From Parasitella parasitica (lineage: Eukaryota; Mucoromycota; Mucoromycetes; Mucorales; Mucoraceae), in NCBI GenBank assembly GCA_025201805.1, contig MU619238.1:81706-136879 (forward strand): DNA of 55,174 bases, given 5' to 3'. The notes beneath the pieces were generated by a model that saw only the letters and a list, made by a program, of their open reading frames with translations, ran no database searches and was not told the origin of the DNA. Shown piece by piece: positions 34,986 through 47,200 of the stretch. The position numbers were made by a program, and so were the translations under genes. Each line of letters starts with the position of its first letter. Position 1 is the first letter of the stretch.

Positions 34986-37900
34986 ATGGACATGCCATCA
35001 GCGAAAGAAGGGTTGAGGGCCGAGTATCTCAACCGAGATGACAGATATGATCAGCGTCAGCAGCGTTTAAATGACAACAACCCACCCGACTCAAATATGA
35101 ATGAGCAATCCGGTGCTGATAATGCCGGTTATCTGGACTTGGAAAGATCAGATACTCGTAAAACTCAAGGTGGCTATGGTGAAACCGAAGGCAATGCTGT
35201 CGATATCGATGATGCACTCGAAAGATATCATTCCGTTCGTCGTGAATTGACTGCACAATCTCGTAGAAAATCGTCCATCGCTGCAAGCTCTGCTGCTGCT
35301 GTCGCTGCTGCTGCAGCAAATTCAGATAGAGATGACGACGTGGAGAAGGGAGATCAGCAGGATTTTGATCTAACAGAATTTCTCACTGCACAAAACTCTC
35401 AAATCATGGCTGCTGGCTTGAAGCCCAAGAATATGGGCGTCATTTGGAAAGACCTCACTGTACAGGGCTTGGGCGCTGATGCTAAAATTATCCCTACTAA
35501 CTGGACTTGGATCACATCCACCCTTCAATTTTGGAAATGGGGTAAACACAAAGGTACCGATTTCACTATTCTGAAAGATAACAATGGCTTTTGTAAGGCA
35601 GGCGAAATGCTTTTGGTGCTTGGTCGCCCTGGTGCTGGTTGCACTTCTCTTTTGCGTGTTCTTGCTAATATGCGTGCCTCTTATACGAAAGTCGAAGGTG
35701 ATGTTACCTATGGCGGCATCGATGCCCAGGAGTTTGGAAAGCACTTTAGAGGCGAAGTCTGCTACAATGAAGAAGAGGATTTGCACTATCCTACTTTGAC
35801 GACCCAGCAAACTCTTCGTTTTGCTCTCAAGAACAAGACACCTGGTAGACGTCTTCCTGGAGAATCCAAGGCAGAATTTATTGACAAAGTTCTGTACATG
35901 CTTGGTAATATGCTTGGTCTCACCAAGCAAATGAACACGATGGTTGGTAATGCCTTTGTCAGAGGTCTTTCTGGTGGGGAGCGTAAACGTCTCTCCATTG
36001 CTGAGCAAATGACTACTCGCAGCTGTATCAATTGTTGGGATTGCGCTACTCGTGGTTTAGATGCTTCTTCTGCCCTTGATTATGTTCGTTCTCTTCGCAT
36101 TATGACTGACATCCTTAACAAGACAACCATCGCTACTCTTTATCAAGCTTCAGACAGTATTTTTCATCTTTTTGACAAGGTCATGGTGCTTGACGAAGGT
36201 CGCTGCATCTACTTTGGCCCCACTGCTACTGCCAAAGAATTTTTTGTTGAGATGGGTTTCTACTGCCCTAATCGTAAATCCACTCCTGACTTCTTGACTG
36301 GTCTTTGCAACATGAACGAGCGTGAATACCGTGAAGGTTTTGAAGGAAAGGTGCCTCTTAACTCCCTTCAGTTTGAAAAGGTCTATCAAGAGTCTGATCT
36401 CCATGCCAAAATGATGCAAGAACGTGATGAATATGAGCAAAAGATCAACCAAGATCGTCCTGCAGAAACTTTTCGAGAGGCATTTAGCGATGCGCATCAA
36501 AAGCATGCCCCCAAACGCTCTCCTTTTGTTGCTACTTACCTAGAACAAGTAAAGGCTCTGACTGTTCGTCAATTTGAGCTTATTCTTGGTGATAAGGGTG
36601 CTCTTGTCTCTCGTTACGGTGGTGTCGTTGTTAAAGGCCTTATTATGGCGTCTGTTTTCTTCATGATGCCTCTAGATGCCAGTGGTGCTTTCTCTCGTGG
36701 CGGCGCCTTTCTGTTTAGTTTGCTTTTCAATGCCTTGATTGCTCAGTCTGAACTTGCAGCGTTTATGCAAGGTCGTCGCGTGCTTGAAAAGCACAAGCAT
36801 TTTGCATTGTATCACCCTTCCGCGTTCTATATTGCTACTGTCATTGCTGATGTTCCTTTGGCTCTTACTCAAGTCATTATTTTTGAAATTTGCGTCTACT
36901 TTATGATGGGCCTTCAGCTGGAGGCTGGAAGAGTAAGTGCATATATTTTAACACTTGGTGTTTACCCTTACATCTATTTACTAGTTTTTTACGTTCTTTA
37001 TTGTTCTTGTTATGACCAATCTCTGTATGAACGGCTTCTTCCGTTTCTGGGGAGCAGTTTCTCCCAATTTCTTCACTGCTTCTCAGTTATCCAGTATCCT
37101 TCTAATTGCAGCTTTGATTTATTGTGGCTACCAAATCCCTTACACTCAAATGCACCCGTGGCTCTTTTGGATTTACTGGATCAACCCGCTTGCATATGGC
37201 TACAAGGCATTGATTTCTGACGAGATGCGTAACCTGCATTTCACTTGCGAAGGAGCAAACTCAGTGCCATATGGCCCCACATACACGGATCAACAATACA
37301 AGTCTTGCATCCTGGCAGGTGCTGAACCTGGCGCATCTTACGTTTTGGGTGATGATTACTTGGCTGTCAATTATGGCTACTATGTCTGGCAACGATGGAT
37401 CAACTTTGTGGCTGTCGTGCTCTTTTTTCTCTTTTTCACGATCCTTACGGCCCTTGCCATGGAATACGTTGATCTTGCAAAGGAAGGTTCTATTACCAAG
37501 GTCTATAAAAAGGGGTGTGCACCTGAAGCTGAATCTGAAGAAAAACTCATGCAGCAAGTAACCACTGTCAACGACCAAGAAATGGAAGCTGTTACTGATG
37601 GCACTACATTTTCATGGCACCATGTTGATTACACTGTTCCTGTTAAAGGTGGCACTCGTCAACTACTGAACAATGTTGGTGGCATTGTCAAACCTGGGAA
37701 TCTTACTGCGTTAATGGGCTCTTCTGGCGCTGGAAAGACGACTCTGTTGGATGTCTTGGCAAAGCGCAAAACAATTGGTAAAATTGAGGGCAATATATAT
37801 TTGAATGGCGAGGCGCTTGCCGATGATTTTGAGCGTATTACTGGGTACTGTGAGCAAATGGATGTCCATAACCCTAACGCCACTGTCCGTGAGGCTCTGC

Positions 37901-39492
37901 GGTTCTCTGCTTACCTTCGTCAACCTCAGGAAGTCCCCAAAGAAGAAAAGGATGAATACGTCGAACAGATCATTATCCTTATGGAAATGCAAAAGATCTC
38001 TGATGCTCTCATTGGCGACCTTGAAGCTGGTATCGGTATTTCGGTAGAAGAACGCAAGCGACTTACTATTGCTACTGAATTGGTTGGAAAGCCCAAGCTT
38101 CTTTTCTTGGATGAGCCAACTTCTGGTTTGGATGCTCAGTCTTCTTATAATATTGTTCGCTTCATTCGTAAGCTTGCTGATGCTGGCTGGCCCGTGCTTT
38201 GTACTATTCACCAACCCTCTGCTACTCTGTTTGAACACTTTGACCATTTGTTGCTATTAATGAGAGGTGGTCGTACTGCTTATTTCGGTGAGATCGGCAA
38301 AGATTCTCGTACTATGATTGATTATTTCGAGTCAAACGGTGGTCCAAAATGTGCGCCTCAGGCTAATCCTGCAGAATACATTTTGGAATGCGTTGGTGCC
38401 GGCACTGCAGGAAAATCCACCAAGGACTGGGCTGACATCTGGGAAGCCTCTCCTGAGGCTGAAGCGCTTGAGCAAGAGCTGGGCCATATTCATTCCACTG
38501 TTGACCATGCGAATCCTCGTAAGGTTAGCACATATGCTCTTCCTTTCTGGGAGCAATTGAAACTTGTCTATAAGCGCATGAATATCTCTTGGTGGCGTTG
38601 TCCTACGTACAACATGGGCAGACTCTTCAATGTATGCTTTATTGGTCTAATGTCTGGCTTCAGTTTCTGGAAATTGGGAAATAGTCCGCCTGATATGCAG
38701 AACCGTATGTTCTCTGTCTTTACAACTCTCTTGATGTCTAATGCTTTGATTATTTTGGCCCAACCTCGATTCATGCAAGAAAGAATGTGGTTCCGTCGTG
38801 AATATGCCTCCAAGTATTATGGCTGGGCACCCTTTGCACTATCTTGTGTCCTTGTAGAGATTCCATACTTGATTGTACTTGGCACTATCTTCTTGTTTTG
38901 TTTCTACTGGACTGCAGGGCTACAGAACGAGCCTGATCGTGTTGGCTTTTTTTATATTCACTTTATCATGTTTTTGTTTTATTCTGTCTCCCTTGGCTTT
39001 ACAATCGCCTCTTTCTCTGCTACTCCTCCAATGGCTGCTGTCATCAACCCTTTCTTTACGTCTATTCTGATCTTGTTTGCTGGTATTATGCAACCTCCTA
39101 GCGCCATGCCTTATTTCTGGAGAGCGTGGATGTACTGGCTAGATCCATATCATTACCTGATCGAAGGCCTAGTGGTAAATGTCATGGACGGCGTTGAAGT
39201 TGTTTGTACTGGTAGCGATTTCATCAAGATAAACGCACCACCTGGGCAAACTTGTGGAGATTACATGCAGGAATTTTTCAATGACGGCGGGCCAGGATAC
39301 CTTGGTAATCCCAACGCAAGTGGCTCTTGTGATTACTGTCAATACAAGATGGGCAACGACTTTTATGAAGAAAGAATCGGTTGGAATTTCAGTAATAGAT
39401 GGCGTAACTTTGGTATCCTGACTGCTTTCACTATTTTCAATGTCTTTCTGTTTATGTTCTTTGTGTTTTTGTTCAGAAAACAAAAGCGTTAA
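34986..39492 (+). CDS. PDR-type ABC transporter (ABCG full-length), copy 1
   Basis: Plasma-membrane efflux pump of the pleiotropic drug resistance family. Two exons, 34986-36932 and 36985-39492, give 1,484 residues in the (NBD-TMD)x2 order typical of fungal Pdr5/Cdr1. NBD1: degenerate Walker A GRPGAGCTS (Cys instead of Lys, about residue 213), a canonical RGLSGGERKR signature, degenerate Walker B ending NCWDCATRGLDA. NBD2: canonical Walker A GSSGAGKTT (about residue 894), FLDEPTSGLDAQSS, but degenerate signature GISVEERKRL. This reciprocal asymmetry leaves one catalytic site. Membrane blocks include ALYHPSAFYIA, LEAGRFFTFF (spanning the intron), CMNGFFRFWG, MHPWLFWIYWINP and MQPPSAMPYFWRAWMYWLDP. 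The N-terminal ~110 residues are acidic/Gln/Ala rich. A 55-nt T run begins 7 bp after the stop. Substrates cannot be inferred. Confidence 0.96.
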
Positions 39493-39497
39493 GATGC

Positions 39498-39499
<2 letters not shown>

Positions 39500-39554
<55 letters not shown>
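39500..39554 (+). repeat. Poly(T) tract, 55 nt, immediately after the PDR stop
   Basis: Uninterrupted T run starting 7 bp beyond the TAA. If transcribed, the mRNA 3' UTR would open with poly(U). It may promote transcript termination; its exact length is uncertain as in any long homopolymer. Confidence 0.9.
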
Positions 39555-39982
39555 CATGTTGCATTGTACAGTAATAACAATTCCTAAAAATTTAATTCTA
39601 TGGATAAACATATCTCTAATTATCGATCATTTTTAAAAAGAGGTGCCCTGTTCTCTACGTTGACCGGAATAAAAAATATATATCAACCAGTATTCTATTC
39701 AGCATTACGGTATAATAAATGCTAAAATTTAGTAACGGTCAAATCTAGCATCAGCCTTCGGCAATCAAACAGATTACAAAAACTATAATAGCTACCGATA
39801 ACACACACATTCTTGTATTGTCCTCCAGCATGAACAATTATACCATAAGTCCTTCCCATCTACAATGCTTCCATATAATAATAAATTATTTCATATCTTT
39901 ATTGTTTCGGCTGTAAAAGACAAAGAAAAAAGAAAAGAAATTGAGTTGTATAGTTTAATTTGATGTAATACATATAAATATT
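39555..39982. other. 3' region between PDR copy 1 and QCR8
   Basis: About 430 bp AT-rich DNA between convergent genes. Nothing beyond presumed 3' UTRs is seen. Confidence 0.4.
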
Positions 39983-40402
39983 TTAGTGATCGCCACCTTC
40001 GGCAGCATGGCCAGCCTTGGAAGACAGATAAGCATGTCTGCTTAATGCTGAGGTGTAGATAAAATAGCCGAGACCAAATGCAACACCAACATAAGGGATT
40101 TGAGAGGTGACACGACGAGCAGTATTGAAGACAGCGTTGTGAGCGGCGCCAGCGAAAGCTTTTTGCTCAAAAGGGGATAAAATATAAGTTACAACACCCT
40201 AAAATTGGTCGAAAAGTGGTGGTTAGTGCACAGATATCCACAGAAATCTACAGCTGTACATATCACATACTCTTTGAGTAGGACCTCCCATATGACCCCA
40301 CCTATATCATAGTTATATTAGCTTCTACAATTTTTTCGATTGTTGATTTTTTTTTCCATTGATTTACCATCCCATGTATGATTTTCCTTTAGCTCCACCC
40401 AT
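39983..40402 (-). CDS. QCR8: Cytochrome bc1 complex subunit 8 (QCR8)
   Basis: Small subunit of mitochondrial complex III that contacts cytochrome b and QP sites. Three exons on minus: 40402-40368, 40301-40271, 40198-39983, giving 93 residues; the first two are 35 and 31 nt, so no long open frame betrays the N terminus. The start reads MGGAKGKSYMGWWGHMGGPTQRG, a typical QCR8 N terminus, followed by YILSPFEQKAFAG and a single membrane helix (YVGVAFGLGYFIYTSA), ending GHAAEGGDH. Length and order match fungal QCR8. It is transcribed divergently from NOT4 across a promoter containing X-box-like sites. Confidence 0.93.
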
Positions 40403-41164
40403 TTTTAATGTAATTATCTATGATAGCATAATGGTTTATTATCATGACATTGTGATTGAGAGAATTGTTTTGTAAATACCTTTTTGGTTGATTGAAAAGA
40501 AAAATTAATAGAAATCGCAGGTGGGCAACCTTGTTATCCTTGATCGGGAGGCGAAAGAGGTTCTCGTTCAAGTCTGGGGCAGGTTATCGTGACGCAATTA
40601 TCTGTTGTTTAACAAGCTTTTTGTTCAAGAGGAAGCTCTGCAATTCACTACAACACATTGGTAGTTATTCAATGAACCTTTATTTATCATGCAAGTGTTC
40701 TAGATTCATTCTTAAAGCAATTATTTTTCATTAATCCAATCCTATGAAACTCCCATCGAAATGTTATTTAAATTACAATGAAGTAAATGTATGAAGCTTA
40801 ATATTATATTTAAGGAATTCTCTTTCATAATCATCCAAACGAAAGACCAAAAACATCTTTCTGGCATCCTTGTTCCAGAGATTCTGTTGCCATGATAATT
40901 AGCCTGTTACCATGCAACGATCTTGACCTGAAATTTGTTTCTATGGCAACCATACTATGTTATCCAAATCTATATATCTGACGATGCCTATTTGTAGAAT
41001 TGATTGTTGAGCTTTGTTCAAAAACATGATGGTAAACCTTACGCAGCACCTCATGAACAACACACGGACTTTTAATGAGACATCAAAATTTTGTACTTAA
41101 TGGTTGCGTGGTTTCGCTTTTTTCTTTCATTCCCTCCTTACTATTAAAGACGTAAACAATTAGA
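40403..41164. promoter_or_regulatory. Divergent promoter, QCR8 / NOT4, with X-box-like cluster
   Basis: 762 bp between the two start codons. Within 65 bp lie three sequences fitting or nearly fitting the RFX-family X-box: 40886-40899, 40906-40918 and 40937-40950. The last ~60 bp before NOT4 is T/C rich. A short open frame at 40492-40734 on plus has no recognisable feature. Confidence 0.5.
40937..40950 (+). promoter_or_regulatory. X-box (RFX binding-site consensus match)
   Basis: GTTTCTATGGCAAC fits the RYYNYY-N2-RRNRAC consensus of RFX/Crt1 proteins exactly. Two imperfect partners, GTTGCCATGATAAT and GTTACCATGCAAC, lie 51 and 31 bp to its left in the same orientation. Confidence 0.5.
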
Positions 41165-43213
41165 ATGGATTCTGATGATGATCTTGACTGTCCTCTCTGT
41201 ATGGAAGAGCTGGACATTGCTGATAGAAACTTTAGACCCTGTCCTTGTGGGTATCAGGTAAAGTGAAATGTACAAATTAATTTGCTTAAATGTCAAAAAT
41301 TTAACGAATTCTTATAAAATATAGATTTGTCGATTCTGCTGGCATCATATCAAAGAAAATTTAAATGGTCGTTGTCCTGCTTGGTAAGTAGATTAAATCG
41401 CATTATACTCCAAACGTGCATAAGTTGATCTGTCAACTTTTCGTAGCCGCCGAGAATATTCTGTGGAAATGGTCGAATTTCAGCCCGTTAGTGCTGACGA
41501 GTAAAGTATATGCAAACCAAAAAAAAAAAAGGCTCATATTTAACGATCATATTGTTTGTTAGATTACAACGTATTCGTAAAGAAAAAAGAGAAAAGGAAA
41601 AGCAGCAAAAGGACATGGAATCTGCTAATCGACGACATTTATCTAGTATGCGTGTTGTTCAAAAGAATCTAGTATATATTATTGGCCTCCATCCTCGTTT
41701 GGCATCAGAAGAGGTAAGTCGCTTTTCCTTTTTTTTTTTCGAATTGAAAACAGTTCTAACCGAAAATGATCAGATTGTTAGATCAAACGACTACTTTGGT
41801 CAATTTGGTAAAATTTCCAAGATTGTTATAAATAAACGACCCCCATTGCCTGCCTCACAAATGAGTTCCCAGCCAAGCGCTGCTGTATATGTCACTTATT
41901 ACAGAAAAGAAGATGCGGCAAAGGCAATTGCAGCTGTCGATGGAAATGTCATTGCTGATAGAGTAGTAAGGTATGCGGGATAGCTGTCGATATGCTCGAG
42001 AGGATTTCATTATACTGATTTGTCTTTTTTTTTTTTTTTAGAGCATCTTATGGCACCACAAAATATTGCACCTACTATTTACGCAACATGACATGTCCAA
42101 ACCCTAATTGTCTTTACTTGCACGAACAAGGAGATGATATAGACACAATATCAAAAGAGGAGTTGGCTACTGGGTAGGCTATAATATTAGGAGATTTGCA
42201 TGATATCCTAACATATGTTTAGTAAACACCATATGCGCGATATGCTCACTGAAGATGACGACGAGAGAGAAGGCGATCATGTTCATCAAAATCAAAGCCA
42301 TCACCATCCAGCTGTCCAACGCCCTCAACTCTCTAATGATGATTTCCCTGTTGTCTCCAGCAGCTCAAAAATTAATAACAAGGTTACAGACGACTCTGCA
42401 TTACCAGCTTCAGCATCTTGGGCAAAGATTGGGGTTAATAGTACACCTTCTACACCTGTACTCGGAGTCAACGATGCCTTTGGACCTACATTATCGGCAG
42501 CAGTAGCGGCTTCTCAACAAAAGGCTCAGTTTCCTCCCATGCCAAAGCGAAAGAGCGAAAAGAAAAAGAGGAAGGAGCAATTCCAACAGCAAAAGCCTAC
42601 ATCGGAAGGTTCAACCTCACAACCTGCCACACCCCAAGCTGTTGCGGCTACAGTTGCTTCCCCCATCACCTCTGTAAATGATACCTTACTCGAGGATTGC
42701 CAGGATACTGGAGCGTCCGTTTCTTCGCCTTCCTCTCCCTCTCACGAAGCTCAGCCATCAGCAGATGTACCGCAGTCTGTGTTTGACCAAGGATTAACAG
42801 GTTTTGTCTTGGGTCAAGCTTACAAAGATTTATGTCCTTTACCTTCAGAAGCCGAATTCGATAGCAACCAGAAGCAAGACAACCAAGAAGCTGAGGAGCT
42901 TACTTTGGGTGTTTCGGCGTTGCTACTGGGCGATGACGCTAAAGCTGAGCCTTCTCCTGCTCAAAGAAATCTCGAAGCAATTCAATCTGCATCCACGTCC
43001 AAACTAATCCCATCAAGTATTCCATCCGTCCTCGATTTTCTTACATATTCCTTTCCCACACCCAAGTACACTAGCTCGTTCAACCCTTATTCTCATTTGA
43101 ACATGTTAGGTAGTGGCCAGCACCCAAACAATGGTGCTGCTGCTATTTTGAACAACAATAATTTGGATTCTCCTGTCAGAAGACATTCCAGATTTGGATT
43201 CGCTCAAGCATAA
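41165..43213 (+). CDS. NOT4: CCR4-NOT E3 ubiquitin ligase Not4
   Basis: RING E3 of the CCR4-NOT complex, acting in mRNA decay and ribosome-associated quality control. Seven exons: 41165-41257, 41325-41383, 41447-41500, 41563-41713, 41774-41970, 42042-42173, 42223-43213, total 558 residues. Domains in order: C4C4 RING (CPLC at residues 9-12, CPCGYQICRFCW, CPACRREY); a Lys/Glu-rich linker; an RRM starting at RVVQKNLVYIIGLHP with YFGQFGKI and AVYVTYY; a CCCH zinc finger CTYYLRNMTC followed by PNPNCLYLHE; then a ~330-residue low-complexity region rich in Ser, Pro, Gln and Ala with KRKSEKKKRKE. This is the fungal Not4 architecture. The C-terminal region probably carries the Not1-binding segment. 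Confidence 0.95.
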
Positions 43214-43370
43214 GCACTGCATATTCAGTTTATTTCTCACAATTAAAAAAAAAAAAAACGTAAAATCATTTTTTCATGTACCGAGCTGTCTCTTGAAACA
43301 GAATTTCTAGTAGCTAGCTGATCTTCCGTAGTATTATTCGTATTCAAAGAGTACAAATGATTACCACTAC

Positions 43371-43384
43371 GTTGTCATAGCAAC
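43371..43384 (+). promoter_or_regulatory. X-box consensus match downstream of NOT4
   Basis: GTTGTCATAGCAAC fits RYYNYY-N2-RRNRAC and is nearly palindromic. It lies 158 bp beyond the NOT4 stop, an unusual place for an activator site, and 2.4 kb from the promoter cluster. Confidence 0.4.
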
Positions 43385-43617
43385 CGTTCCTGAATAGGAT
43401 TAAAATGTTGAAATATCAGAACAGTTTTTGTTTATAACTTTCGATACACACATCGCCCAGTGAAAATCAAGTTATGCTCAGATAGCCCTGATCATGCCTA
43501 TTTCAGCCAAGGGTAAATTAGTCCATAATATGCGCTTTTTCAAAGCCTAGTAGTCTTTATATACAATTTTCATATAAAAGTTACCCTGTTTTCTGTCAAT
43601 AACCTTATAGATATCGC

Positions 43618-43637
43618 TATTTTTATCTATAAAAATA
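43618..43637 (+). repeat. 20-bp AT-rich palindrome
   Basis: TATTTTTAT-CT-ATAAAAATA: perfect 9-bp arms with a 2-nt centre. ATAACC and GGTTAT also occur in inverted order outside it. Located between convergent genes. Confidence 0.7.
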
Positions 43638-44276
43638 CGGTTATCATTAGATAGTGCTGATTTTTCGCTATGTTTTCTAGGTTCGATCTTGCTTCTCTAC
43701 TGTTCATTTAGCAGAAGATACGACCAAATGTCTGTTAATCTGATAATCACTGCTGTTTTTTTTCTCAACTAAATGTTAAATACGATCTGATAGTATTCAC
43801 AGATTGATTTATGTGAATTTGGTCAATATAAATAAATAAATTCTAAAGTCAAAGGAATCTTCAGTGGATCAAGCCCTCTTCCACAGTTTCGGGTTGGGGT
43901 ATCGCTGCTATTATTCATATATGGTCTGCTAAGCAGATGTCAACATTGACCTGACTTTGTGCATTTGTTTTATCTGAAAAAGGCAACTCTTCAACTTAAG
44001 AAGGCTATTAACGATTAGAAGATTTCACCTGGTCTTAGCTTATTATAAACTTCCGAATCAGTGCAGCGTTGTCGAAAATACATTGCTAGAAATTCATGTA
44101 CTCTCAAATAATCAGAAGGAACTGTCTTGTCCATTTTCACCTTTTTATTCTAAATAATACGATTCTTTTGTTAGATTGAAGAATACTTTTATTATATATT
44201 ATAATACAGAATAGAACTCATAGAATTGTATATCATTGATAGATATAGATGACAATTCAAATGATTCTAGTATAAT

Positions 44277-47200
44277 TTAACGTCTACCCTTTCTTCTCCA
44301 GTATACAACGCCAATAAAAACAAAAACATTAAAAACAAAGAACGCAATCAAGATACCAAAGTTGCGCCATTTGTTAGAGGCACTCCATTGCATACCAGTT
44401 TCGTAAAATTCAGGGCCAGAGCTATAGGTACAGTAACCACAGCGTTCGGGCTGCACAGCATCGGGATTTGCGATGTATCCAGTTGCGCCGTTGGCAAAGA
44501 AATTTGCCATGTATTGGCCACATGATTGACCTGGGGGAGGAGGGAATTTGAGTAAATCCTCTTCAGAACATACTACTTTGAGAGAAGCTAGCTCGTTCAC
44601 AGCTAAACCTTCAATATAGTAGTGGAAGGGATCCAACCAGTACATCCAACTGCTCCAAAATTTGGGCATAGCCATGGGTGATTGCATCAAACCACAGAAT
44701 AGAATAAGAATAGAGATAAACAAAGGATTGATGACAGCAGCCATTGTAGGTAACTCGGCAACAGCTGCAATTACGAAGCCTAACGTAACAGCCCAACAGA
44801 CGAGGACTACAAATGTGATATAGAAATAACCACAAGATTCTGGAGTGTTGTTCATTCCTGCGGTCCAGTAAAAACCTGTTTTCAGAAAAGTATTTAGTAT
44901 TAGATGCTACACAACAAGCAATTAAGTATCTTACCAAACATGAATGCAGCAGCAAAGAAAATGATGTAAGGGATTTCTACCAACACAGCACTGATACCAA
45001 AAGGCAGCCAGCTATAATATCTCGAAGCATATTCACGGCGAAAGTATAAACGTTCCGTCATAAACTTGGGTTGGGCCAGAATAATCATTGTCATTGCCAT
45101 AATAAAAGTACTGAACAGAGCAAATACTTTGTTCATCATATCAGAAGAGGAACTTCCAAGCTTCCAGAAAGTAAAACCTGTAACCAAAGATGTGAACATA
45201 ATGTTGAGGAAACGTCCAATATTGTAATCGGGAGCACGCCAGTATGCAAGCGCCATACGACTCATAACAAGACGGAATTGAGTGCTGAGAGGAGTAGCAT
45301 AAGTGTCAGCGTTACGGGTAGGGTTTTTATCCGCAGTTTTCTCAATCTCATCGAGTTCAGCAGCGAGTGCCTTGGCTTCGTCAGAATTTTCCCAGACATC
45401 AGCCCAATCCTTGGTAGCTTTACCAGCAGTACCAGCACCAACCACCTCCAGAATGTATTCAGCAGGATTTGCCTCAGGTGAGCATTTGGGTCCGCCATTA
45501 GACTCAAAGTAGTCAATCATGGTCCGAGAATCTTGGCCAATTTCACCATAGTAAGCCGTACGACCACCTCGAACCAAAAGCAATAAATGGTCAAAGTATT
45601 CAAATAAGATGGCAGAAGGTTGATGAATAGTACACAGCACTGGCCAGCCTGCATCAGCAAGCTTGCGAATAAATCGAATGATGTTGAAAGAGGACTGAGC
45701 ATCTAAACCAGAAGTAGGCTCATCCAAGAAGAGCAATTGAGGTTTACCGACAAGTTCCATACCAATAGTCAAACGTTTACGTTCTTCAACAGAGATACCA
45801 AAACCGCTGCCAACATCGCCAATTTGAGCATCTCCAATATCTTCCATTTCTAAAAGCAAAATAATTTGTTCAACATAGGCATCCTTCTCTTCCTTTGGTA
45901 CATCGTAGGGTTGGCGCAGATAAGCAGAGAATCGAAGAGCCTCACGTACAGTAACAGCAGGTTGATGGATATCCATCTGCTCGCAATAGCCAGTTATACG
46001 CTCGAAATCATTCATTAATATCTCGCCGTTGAGGAAGACGTTGCCTTCCACTTTACCAATCGTTTTTCTACGAGCAAGTACATCAAGCAGTGTAGTTTTA
46101 CCAGCACCCGAAGATCCCATTAGAGCAGTAAGATGGCCAGGTTTTACAATACCAGATATATCGTTCAAAAGATGCAGCGGACCACCTTTGAATGGAACGT
46201 AGTAGTGAACATGCTGCCATGAAAAGGTAGTACCAGTAGACATTTTGTCCATATTATCAGTAATATTCTGTTGGGCAACACGACGTGCATCCTCTTCTTC
46301 AATGGTGCGAGGTTTAGGAGCTATGGACTTCATGTTTAGATGTCAAATTAGGATGGAACTCATTCACAAACGTACCTTTTCCGGGCATGTAAAGCTTGGT
46401 CAGAGTCGATGACTTGGACATACCAACCAATTCCATAGCCATCGCAGTAATGAGAGTAAAGAAGAGGAAAAACGCAACTACGACAACAAAGTCAGGAGCC
46501 CATAGTTGCCAAGGCTTGTAGCTCAAGGCTTGTAACAGATATTCATCGCCACGGACAAAGTTTTCACCAGCAACACCACCTTCCATAGTACAGACCATGT
46601 AATTCCAATCATCATAGCCGGGCCCGTAAGGAACTGCATTTCCAGGGCCATCACAGGAGTAGACTTGGCCTGACATTTCGTTCGAAATCAAAGCCTTGTA
46701 AGCGTAAGTAATAGGATTGATGTAGTAAATCCAAAACAGCCAGGGATGCATTTTCTTATACGGAATCGTATAACCTGTGTAAGATGTAATAGCAATAAGT
46801 AATACACCAGTGATTTGAGTAGCCAAGAAGAAACTAGAGGTGATTGCACCAAAGAATCGAAAGAAACCATTCATACACATGTTCAAGAAGAATAGCACCA
46901 CAAAGAAAGTAAAGAATCTGCCAGCGGTGAGGTTCAAACCCATCATAAAATAGGCACAAATCTCAAAAAGTAAGACTTGAACCAAAGCATACGGAATGTC
47001 CATAATGACTTGAGCTATGTAAAACGCAGATGGTCTATACAGAGCGTATTGCTTGTGCTTTTCGAGAATAGGACGGCCAGTGAGAAAACGAACAAGCTCA
47101 GATTGAGAAATGAAAGAATTGAACAGTACGGAAAAGAACAGTGCACCTCCACGAGAAAACTATTCATAAATGCGTTAGGATAATGACTTGTGTCAAAGCA

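Larger units (their letters stand above)
43214..44276. other. Intergenic region between convergent NOT4 and PDR copy 2
   Basis: About 1.06 kb AT-rich. It contains an exact X-box consensus match at 43371-43384 and a 20-bp AT palindrome at 43618-43637. No gene is supported. Confidence 0.45.

Noticed and set aside
39169-39564. Minus-strand ORF with poly-Lys antisense to the PDR 3' end
   Set aside because: It is a translation of the second poly(T) tract plus the antisense of a clear PDR exon.
46321-46375. Apparent stop in PDR copy 2 after the fourth exon
   Set aside because: Using the later acceptor (catag) instead of atgaag gives an open frame that continues into conserved sequence.
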